Positions 57,777 through 64,000 of a stretch of DNA of 64,000 nucleotides are shown piece after piece. Source of the stretch: Mixophyes australis (taxonomy: Eukaryota; Chordata; Amphibia; Anura; Limnodynastidae); assembly GCA_036250195.1 (NCBI GenBank), contig JAVHZZ010000004.1, positions 147,016,729 through 147,080,728 of the forward strand, in the 5' to 3' direction. The position numbers and the translations under genes are program-made. Under the pieces are notes generated by a model, which was given only the letters and a program-made list of their open reading frames with translations, was not told the DNA's origin and ran no database searches. The first letter of the stretch is position 1; each line of letters begins with the position of its first letter.

Positions 57777-58039
57777 TCATTAACACCATTGTTACCTTGT
57801 TTTGTGGGGGATTAAACAAACCAAGCACTTCAGCCTCAAGGAGTGGCACTATTCTGTCTAAAGTGCTTGGTTTGTTAAAGTGTGCATGTCCTTTTTAAGA
57901 TCCAACATAAGGGTGGCTGGGAGGATCCAAGGACAAATACATCTTGCACCATTTTTCCTTTCAGCTACCGCTGTGTGCCAATGCTACCTACATGTGCTAT
58001 ATATATTATTGTGTGCTTAGCAAAAATCTTAGACACCCA

Positions 58040-58375
58040 TTGCTGATGCAGATGACTCAACCAAACATTTTGACATCTGGGGGTAAATGTATTAATGTCT
58101 GGATTCTTCAACTCCGGCGTGTCCAGCGTCTTCGGCGATTAAATTTAAAGCGGCGCTGCATTGTAAAGGGAAACTTCCATTTACAAGGCAGCGCCGCTTT
58201 AAATTTAAGCGGTGAAGACGCCGATCTCGCTGGAGTTGAAGAATCCGGACATTAATACATTTACCCCCTGGTCTTGTCTGCTGTAAAAGAATTGACTAGA
58301 ATTAGTGACACCTCTGTTGTAACTCTACCTGATCCTACTATCAACTATCACAATCCAAAGAATGGTGGAGGATTA
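58040..58375 (+). pseudogene. Second copy of the transposase C-terminal exon in hAT-4
   Basis: 'gctgatgcagatgactc.acca', 'ttttgacatctg', 'taaaagaattgac', 'cctgatcctactatcaac' and 'aatggtggaggat' repeat the block at 57090-57400, including a MITE at the identical position. The two exon copies differ by substitutions and small indels, so this is an old duplication or a piece of another family member. Confidence 0.8.
58080..58267. mobile_element. 188-bp fold-back MITE, copy 2
   Basis: Same ends and CTG duplication (58077-58079, 58268-58270) as copy 1, at the same point of the host exon. Arms read 'ttcttcaactccggcgtgtcc' type and differ clearly from copy 1. Confidence 0.93.
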
Positions 58376-58649
58376 TTTTTAATTTTTTTGAACCGTATAA
58401 AGACAACAGTTTTATTAACAAAGAACAACATTGCTTGCAGAAGTAATGTAAGCATGGATGTCTAAATAGACGTGTATATGTATTACCTTCCCCTTTGCTG
58501 CTGTTTCCTCAAGTGTTTGTTATCTGCACTTTACATGAAAGGTACCTAGCAAGATTATAATTTTGTGGGAATTGGGGCTGATTCGAAGCTCACTGATGAA
58601 CTGACTTTTTGCTGGGAATTACAATGGCACTATTTAGTGCATTGTCTGG

Positions 58650-58803
58650 TACCCTGGATTGGTGTGTGTCTGAAAAAAGCATGCATCCCGGGGAGTCAGC
58701 GCTCGTTGCCATGTATTAGCTGTAGAATTACCTCACTTATCCAAGAAACAGGTGGAGTTATCAAATGAACCATAACTGGTTTCATGATCCAAGGACAGTT
58801 CCA
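58650..58803 (-). pseudogene. 18S rRNA fragment (5' domain) inside hAT-4
   Basis: On the minus strand the segment reads through conserved 18S landmarks: 'aaccagttatggttcattt', 'ttggataagtgaggtaattc', 'tacagctaatacatggcaac', 'gagcgctgactccccggg', 'atgcatgctttt' and '.agacacacaccaatccagg'. These correspond to the standard 18S series around 'ATCAGTTATGGTTC', 'GGATAACTGTGGTAATTC', 'TAGAGCTAATACATGCCGAC', 'GAGCGCTGACCTCC' and 'GATGCGTGCATTTATCAGA'. Roughly 80-90% identity by eye to vertebrate 18S from memory, about 150 nt. It lies between the second C-terminal exon and the 3' end of the transposon, antisense to the transposase. It is too short and diverged to be functional rRNA. Confidence 0.85.
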
Positions 58804-59127
58804 TTTGCCCCACTTTTCTTTTCTGCCACTGCTGTGTGCCAATGAGTCCTAGATGTGGTAGGAACTGCCGTGTGTTTGAGTCATTGCTCTGTCGCTTAGC
58901 ATCCAGGCCAGATCGCTGCAGTATTTGTTTTAAAGTGTATGAAAATAATATTGTGAGGTGGTCAAAATTGACTGCAAATTATTTGAAATTAGTGTTATTG
59001 AGGTTAATAATAATGTAGGATCAAAAAAAGAACATAATTATGTGATTTTAGCATATTTTAGCATTTTTTCTATAAAAATAAAGATCCAAAACCAAAACTA
59101 CTTCACGGGGGTCAGTGAGCATCTCTA

Positions 59128-59135
59128 CTTATGAG
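59128..59135. repeat. Target-site duplication of hAT-4, right copy
   Basis: CTTATGAG, identical to 54149-54156. Confidence 0.9.
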
Positions 59136-59175
59136 CTTAATTTGGTGTTTTGTATTGTCTGTGAAGGCCGTAGGA

Positions 59176-59468
59176 CATACTTGCCAACTCTCCCGGAATG
59201 TCCGGGAGACTCCCGCATTTTGGGGGAGTCTCCCGGACTCCCGGAGGAGTATGGCAAAATCCCGCATTTACAGAAATAGGGCCACAATACCGCGATTCTC
59301 CGGGAATCGCGGCATTTGGCCCCGCCCCTGACTGTAAAATGACGCGTTTGCGTCATTGCGTCACGGGGGGCGGGTCCAAAATGACGCGATTTTGGAGCCC
59401 CGCCCCCCGCACGCCCACCTCCTCCACTGAATCTCCCGGAAAGCAATGGGAGAAAGTCGGCAAGTATG
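59176..59468. mobile_element. hAT MITE, CATACTTGCC family, copy C
   Basis: Ends CATACTTGCCAACTCTCC and (reversed) CATACTTGCCGAC, flanked by the perfect 8-bp duplication CCGTAGGA (59168-59175, 59469-59476). GC-rich, with 'tcccgg' arms and a 'tgacgcgttt.gcgtca' palindrome at its centre. Inserted in the L1 fragment. Confidence 0.93.
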
Positions 59469-59476
59469 CCGTAGGA

Positions 59477-59828
59477 AGCAGGTAACATTTAGACAGGGGT
59501 GGAAGGTCAATTTTCAATACTAAATGTATCAGGTTTTTTGCACTGACAAGTAGTTAGATAGTTTGGGGCATGACCACCAAATATGAAGAAAGCCATCCCT
59601 TCCAGCATCTATGGAGAACATCAGGAATAATTTTACTAAATCGGTTGTCAACATAATACCAGCAATATAATAATTTGTATGCATTTATCTTGATGTTACA
59701 GAGCTGGATGTGGTCTGTTCCCAGATCTCAGACCATTCCTCTCTGTCTATGTCAGACTCCCATGCAAGTGCAAGGGGGTCTCCCAACAAAGGTCTGGGAA
59801 GCGAAAGCTTGGCACAAAATGTGCAGTC
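59477..59828 (-). pseudogene. L1 ORF2 C-terminal fragment, proximal piece
   Basis: The minus strand reads LALAWESDIDREEWSEIWEQ then, after a stop, CWKGWLSS and, in another frame, DGFLHIWWSCPKLSNYL (about 59597-59550). These match the L1 ORF2 end region 'W..DLg..it.eeW..iw' and 'CWRcgxxGtxxHiWWxCPxI'. Stops and shifts throughout. 5'-truncated at 59828 by the integration event. Confidence 0.75.
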
Positions 59829-60029
59829 ACTCCACAATCTTTATTAAAATGAAACATGCCAAGTTAGATTGTCATTGTTTAGAAATAAGAGCAATGGGTG
59901 ATATGATAAGAGATAAATTGGAGATAAGGTAGAGGAGACATAAAAGAACATTTAAAACAAGGAACACAATACTGTTTTCTTGCGAGCTTTATTATATATA
60001 TGTATCCAGGACTGCACTTCTATTTCTAT

Positions 60030-60170
60030 TGACATTTATTTGTATAGTGCTACCATGCTCAGTAGTGCTTCACAATTGTGAACAAATAGAGTAATAAATC
60101 AAAACTGTGTATTAACAGCCAAACAAAATAGTAAGACGCTTCTGCTCACAAGCTTACAGTTTATATCTGT
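60030..60170 (-). repeat. LINE 3'-tail-like fragment
   Basis: 'tttgtatagtgctaccatgctcagtagtgcttcacaat' and 'ctcacaagcttacagt' resemble the end of L2/CR1-type LINE tails ('caagcttacaatctata'). No coding part. Confidence 0.4.
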
Positions 60171-60179
60171 AATTTTTCT

Positions 60180-60690
60180 GTTATTTGTTTTCATTGTTAT
60201 AATACTATGTTGTGCAGAACAAATTCCTTTGAGTTATTAATTTTCTATTCAACTTCTTTCTCTTTTTGTTATATTTTAGATTGAAGGTTCTCCTCTGCAC
60301 ACTAACACTATTAGTTCTAGTGTTATCTGGATGTCTTAGAAGGTCACTTGTAAACTGCTATGAGTTCAAGATTACACTTAATCTAATATAGTTACAATTG
60401 TGATATAGATCTCCTCTGCACTATCATAGCAATGCCCACACATATTGAAATCTTGATGACATCTTAGTGATGCCAAAAGTTTGTCTAGTTACAGCACAGC
60501 AGCGTATAAGAAATCACTAGGGCAGAAACTGGTGACATTAACAGCGATGTGCGAGGAACCCTGCTGCCTTTCTACGTCATCTCTGGACAATAGGACATCT
60601 GTGATGAGGTGGAAAGGCAGTGGGGAAGAGGTTAAATAGTACCCTCATATATAAAGTTATTATATATTGTTTTAATTCAAGTCAAGTTCC
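60180..60690. other. Non-coding DNA
   Basis: Nothing recognised. Confidence 0.45.
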
Positions 60691-60694
60691 TTTC

Positions 60695-60985
60695 TTCATC
60701 AGCTATTTATAGAGATATATATATAGAGAGAATTCACTGACATCAGTCCCTGCCCCATTGAAGCTTACAGTGTAAATACCCTAACATACATGCACAAATT
60801 GAGAGAGATTAAGGTCAATTTAATAGCAGCCAATTAACCTGATAGTATGTTTTGGAGTGTGGGAGGAAGCTAGAGCACTGGGGGGAAACCTACGCAAACA
60901 TGGGGAGAACATATAAACTCCACACAGATAAGACCATGGTTGGGAATCCAACTCATGACCCCAGTGCTGTGGGTGGGGTAAGTTT
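60695..60985 (-). repeat. tRNA-type SINE, head-truncated or diverged
   Basis: Minus-strand match to the 51078 copy from the B-box-like 'gagttggattcccaacc' through the 'ccaaaacatactatcaggt' body to the tail at 60695. The A-box end is degraded ('ccccacccacagcactgggg'). The 100-codon frame at 60852-61154 crosses it and is not a gene. Confidence 0.75.
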
Positions 60986-60989
60986 TTCC

Positions 60990-61690
60990 GATGAAGATAA
61001 TTCTAACACTAGGTATAGCAACAAAAAAATGCTGATTACTATAAGCCCCACATGGAGGAAATACAGACTTACCATAAAAGACACACAAAACATGTCCGAC
61101 GCGCCTGATATATATTTGGGAAAAAATTTCGCCAGTGAGATTGTCGTCACATAAAATGGCGACTGTCAGATTGCCGGTTTTAAGGGGGCAAAACCAAGCC
61201 TCTGCATTCTGGGGGTATCAAAATTACATTAAAGTCACCTGAGTGGTCACTGTAATCATAATAAAATCAAATGGATGGCTCTGTTTACTGTTAAAAACCT
61301 CCAGTGTTAGCCTAGCACTTTCATCTTTTGACAAAACTTCGACAACACGTATGTCCAGGGACGCGTGTTATGCTCTCTGGCCGCTGAACTGGAATGCAAT
61401 AAATTTTAATTATATTTTAGATATATTTAAATGAGTGGGTAGATTGGATATCCAAATCTCTGTTAAGACAGTGATAGTGATACCTGATTGTAGTTATCAA
61501 AAATCAGTGTCACAATGCCACTCTAACATTTTAATTTGAAGACTATCTAGGGGGTAATAATATATGGATTCTGTGTTCTATTTCTCTTGCAATTTCACTG
61601 AGAACTAAAGTAATATAATGTGGTGAAAAAACTTGAACAGCTACTCTGCTACCTGTTATCAGAGAAAGCAGAACGAGACAATCGGTTTCC
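60990..61690. other. Non-coding DNA
   Basis: No recognised element between the SINE and the LTR-like copy. Confidence 0.4.
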
Positions 61691-62490
61691 TACCGTTATG
61701 CACATTTTGTCGCTATCCAATAACGATTGTCGAATCTCGATTTGTGTTTCCAACGCACAAATCTTTATTCTCAAAAAGTAGCAGAATAATTCAAGACAAA
61801 TAATTATAAGTACAGCCGTTACTTATCGCAGGCGCTCTGGATCCAGTGAACAGGCATTCAGGTCAGAAGTCTGTGGTCAAGATGACTGAACACTAGATGA
61901 AAAACTTCTGCTTATATGCAGACAGAGATACAGTAAAACAATGCAGATGGTGTGGCTTGCTTCTATTGGTCCAGGCTTCAGGAAGGTCCAGGGGGTTGCA
62001 GATCATAGGCTAGTTCAAACTAAAGAATCCAAAGGTGGGGGTCATCTCTCCAGGGGATGTGCTCCGATCTTCCTGCCAAGACTCCAGTTTTAACTAGTCC
62101 ATTAGCAATTTATAGTTAGTATCACATTAAAGGTTTATTCCCTAACATCAATAACTCGAGTATACAATGTGCAATCTCTTGGCCGAATGAACCGGACAGC
62201 TGCTGATGAATAGGGGATTAAAATAATACCAGACATGACACCTTTCCTTTAACCTGAATCATATGTTTTACTAACATGCATATAACTTATAATATTACAC
62301 ATAAATACAACTATATTTCGACATAAATAACTATGTGTTGCATCTACAATTAATGTGTACTAATTACAAATGTGTGTGTTGCCACGCGTTGCGGCTGGAT
62401 ATGCCCTTCCACGCCGCAGCGTGCTCTACGCATATTTTCAGACAAAGACAACCAAGTTTGCTAGATATTAATTGAAATTACTTTATCCAA
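61690..62490 (-). repeat. LTR-like repeat, copy 3 (minus)
   Basis: Reverse complement matches 42945-43775 in order over about 800 bp. On the minus strand: 'gcacgctgcggcgtgg', 'tgcaacacatagttattt', 'gatgttagggaataaacc', 'gagagatgacccccacc', 'ggaccttcctgaagcctgg', TATA-like 'gcatataagcag', 'ctggatccagagcgcctg', polyadenylation signal 'gaataaag', then 'cgttattggatagcgac'. No internal coding domain is present on either side. Confidence 0.6.
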
Positions 62491-63356
62491 TTTGCTGACT
62501 TCGACACTACATTCATTAAAACTTTATAAACAAAAAACACTAGCGCAAAGTATGACCTGAGTAAAGGCAGAAAATAGGATATGGAAGTGGTGAATGAGAA
62601 TATAGCCAAAAAATAGATATTAATAAAAATAGAATCAATTGGAATTTATATGAAAATATAAAAACACATAATAACCAGTGCACTGGTATAGAAACATATA
62701 ATGTGACATTAATGACCAAACATAATTCATACCATGATCATATAGGTTGACTGACTGGATAGCTGCAACCGTATTGTAGCATGCAGTCCGGTGTGACCGG
62801 AGTGCATGCAAATGAAAAGCAATATCTGAATATAAAAAATAGATCAAACAAATAGTAGATTAAAAAGCGAAACCTCTGTCGGCATATAGAAGAGAGTCAC
62901 TCATAGGATTGATACAATAAGTTTCAGAGAGGTACTTGTGTGGAACCAAGTAAAAATAAAACATAAACAATCCTTAAAAAAGGGTAGTGTATCAGCGCAG
63001 TAAATTCTTGGTTAATTGTATCGGGTTCATATGTTACAAGTAAAATCCGAAGAGGTAGAAATGTGGGACGGAATCTCACTCACCCGTACAATCTGTCCAT
63101 AATATGTTGGAAGAAGGTCTTACCAGTGCTGTACTGGCGTCCGATGGCGATTTTTGCCTGGCTGGTAGCTGTCCAGTATAAATTATCCTCTCAATGAGCT
63201 CCCCAGCGGGCGGGTTAATGTCACGCTCATCTGTGTAGTCGCGCATGCGCGGATGGATCCTGTTTGTCTAGATGTATAAGAACGAGCTCGTTGATGCAAT
63301 TATAGTGTGAATAAATCAGGATAAAGGTTGAAATAAAGATGGGGGCCTAAAGCCAA

Positions 63357-63387
63357 CGCGTTTCACCCGTCATGTGGGCTTCCTCAG
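63357..63387 (-). ncRNA. Candidate hammerhead ribozyme core in Penelope terminus
   Basis: On the minus strand CTGAGGA (63387-63381) fits the CUGANGA box. Next comes a stem-loop with arms GCCC/GGGT-type (CCC...GGG), then GAAAC (63364-63360). This box spacing and stem II are those of the minimal hammerheads known from Penelope-like elements. Helix III would be very short (ACGCG...) and the cleavage site could not be placed with certainty. Confidence 0.5.
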
Positions 63388-63657
63388 GGCAGTGTAGTAA
63401 TGTTCACTAATAAAGTTCCGTTATAAATCCTCTTACGTTTGGAGGCGTGGTTTGAAGTCATGTGAGTTTTGCAGCTGACTGGAGTTGTTTGAAAGCAGCT
63501 GATTCATGTTCAATAGGAGAACTTGAAAACTGGTCACAAATAGTTATTTGTTAATAAAATCATGATTGGTCATAAACAGAGGTTAATAAAAATATATATA
63601 AGGCAAAGAGAAAGGAGAGATAAAAGAAAAGAAAAGAGATATTAAAATATGTGTTAT

Positions 63658-63984
63658 TTAAATGTGTAAAAAGGAGCCTAGATCTAGATCTAAATTCAAG
63701 CCTTTTGGAGTCAGTGTATTCAAATTATATATCCAACGGGTTTCTTCTTTTGCTATTTCCGCTAAATAATTTCCTCCTCTCCAGGATTTTTCCACCTTTT
63801 TTATTCCAATGAATCTCAGTCCTGTGGGGTCTTTAGCATGTGCATTAAGGAAGTGATCTGGTACGCTGTGAGTGGTTAATCTTTTTTTCACATTTCTAAT
63901 GTGTTCTGCTATCCTGCATTTTAAATTACGAATAGTCCTTCCAACGTACTGAGTTCCACAAGGGAATTCAAGTAGATATATCAC
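63658..63984 (-). CDS. Penelope-like GIY-YIG endonuclease domain, partial
   Basis: A 108-codon open frame with MIYLLEFPCGTQYVGRTIRN then LKCRIAEHIRN and EKSWRGGNYLAEIAKEETRW, IYNLNTLTPKGLN. GIY-YIG nucleases have 'xIYxL.C.cG..YVGxT.r.L..Ri.eH', with Tyr, Gly-Arg and a downstream Glu as active-site residues; the TQYVGRT core and EH are all present. In Penelope-like elements this domain follows the RT and nicks target DNA for reverse transcription. The frame is open from the window side, so the full ORF probably starts outside. It is intact here, unlike the other retroelement ORFs of the window, and ends LDLDLGSFLHI. Confidence 0.82.
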   Translation of the reverse strand: MIYLLEFPCGTQYVGRTIRNLKCRIAEHIRNVKKRLTTHSVPDHFLNAHAKDPTGLRFIGIKKVEKSWRGGNYLAEIAKEETRWIYNLNTLTPKGLNLDLDLGSFLHI

Positions 63985-64000
63985 TCCTTTACTATTGCAC

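Larger units (their letters stand above)
54157..59127 (+). mobile_element. hAT-4: hAT element with co-oriented transposase, MITEs and rRNA fragment
   Basis: Starts TAGAGATGCTC, ends GAGCATCTCTA (11-bp inverted repeat), flanked by the exact 8-bp duplication CTTATGAG. The order on plus is: 5' end, about seven units of ~110 bp, transposase N-terminus, BED finger, catalytic core, C-terminus. A second copy of the C-terminal exon follows (58040-58375), then an antisense 18S rRNA fragment and the 3' end. Two fold-back MITEs are nested at 57134-57322 and 58080-58267. This is the only one of the four with the transposase in uniform orientation. The gene is broken. Confidence 0.93.
53652..59828 (-). 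mobile_element. 5'-truncated L1-type LINE, split by hAT-4 and a MITE
   Basis: Bounded by the 12-bp repeat ACTCCACAATCT (53640-53651, 59829-59840). On the minus strand it begins at 59828 inside ORF2, continues to 59477, is interrupted by a hAT MITE (59176-59468) and hAT-4 (54157-59127), and resumes 54148-53652. It ends in an A-rich tail with one G interruption next to the left duplication. Without the inserts it is about 0.9 kb. A 5'-truncated copy with a poly(A) tail and long TSD is classic L1 retrotransposition. Confidence 0.8.
62530..64000 (-). mobile_element. Penelope-like element, 3' portion (continues beyond window)
   Basis: The minus strand carries a GIY-YIG endonuclease frame (63984-63658), then the terminal sequence CCTGAGGAAGCCC...GGGTGAAACGCGTTGG (63388-63353) that is characteristic of Penelope-like termini, followed by non-coding terminal DNA to about 62530. 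The RT lies outside the window to the right. Confidence 0.8.

Noticed and set aside
60852..61154. 100-codon plus-strand frame
   Set aside because: Most of it is the antisense of a tRNA-type SINE.
1..64000. Functional tRNA genes
   Set aside because: Only SINE heads with A/B-box-like motifs were seen; none has a complete cloverleaf that I could confirm by eye.

Overview
This window is a piece of a large, AT-rich vertebrate nuclear genome, most likely a frog or toad. It has no operons or dense coding. It holds L1, L2-like, CR1-like, Penelope-like, DIRS-like, Ty3/gypsy, Tc1 and several hAT families, plus tRNA-type SINEs. A captured 18S rRNA fragment at about 58.65-58.80 kb reads like vertebrate (Xenopus-type) 18S. 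No host protein-coding gene can be assigned with confidence. The only candidate is a possible exon on the minus strand at 10475-10758.

The window is dominated by four members of one hAT family, each bounded by TAGAGATG...CATCTCTA-type ends and an 8-bp target-site duplication (TSD): hAT-1 (2245-4738), hAT-2 (12995-17916), hAT-3 (22164-28676) and hAT-4 (54157-59127). They form two 5'-end types: hAT-1 and hAT-2 are nearly identical to each other, and hAT-3 pairs with hAT-4. Each has a tandem array behind its 5' end. hAT-1 and hAT-2 use an exact 100-bp unit (7 and 15 copies); hAT-3 and hAT-4 use a looser unit of about 110 bp. Only hAT-4 keeps the transposase in one orientation. In hAT-2 and hAT-3 the N-terminal part is on the plus strand, while the BED-finger-to-C-terminus core is inverted with an apparently shared junction. 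hAT-4 also carries a doubled C-terminal exon, two copies of a 189-bp fold-back MITE at the same site, and the antisense 18S fragment.

Region by region: 1-1.6 kb nothing recognised; 1.7-10 kb a decayed Ty3/gypsy element split by hAT-1 and another insertion; 11.5 kb an LTR relic; 13-18 kb hAT-2; 18.0-18.9 kb a Charlie/Tip100-like hAT; 19-22 kb SINE, MITE and L2 fragments; 22.2-28.7 kb hAT-3, which contains two Penelope-like inserts, one of them interrupted by a solo LTR; 30-32 kb a CR1-like LINE; 32.7-34.2 kb a SINE then a Tc1 element; 36-41 kb MITEs, a DIRS relic and an L2-like LINE; 41-44 kb LTR-like copies; 44-49 kb fold-back elements and a second CR1; 49.7-53.4 kb minisatellites and a SINE; 53.6-59.8 kb one L1 fragment split by hAT-4 and a MITE; 60-62.5 kb LINE tail, SINE and LTR pieces; 62.5-64 kb a Penelope-like element with a GIY-YIG endonuclease that runs off the window.

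The nesting gives a relative chronology: L1 before hAT-4 before its MITE; hAT-3 before Penelope before solo LTR. TSDs were read by eye, family assignments rest on recognisable protein motifs, and no alignment or database search was run.
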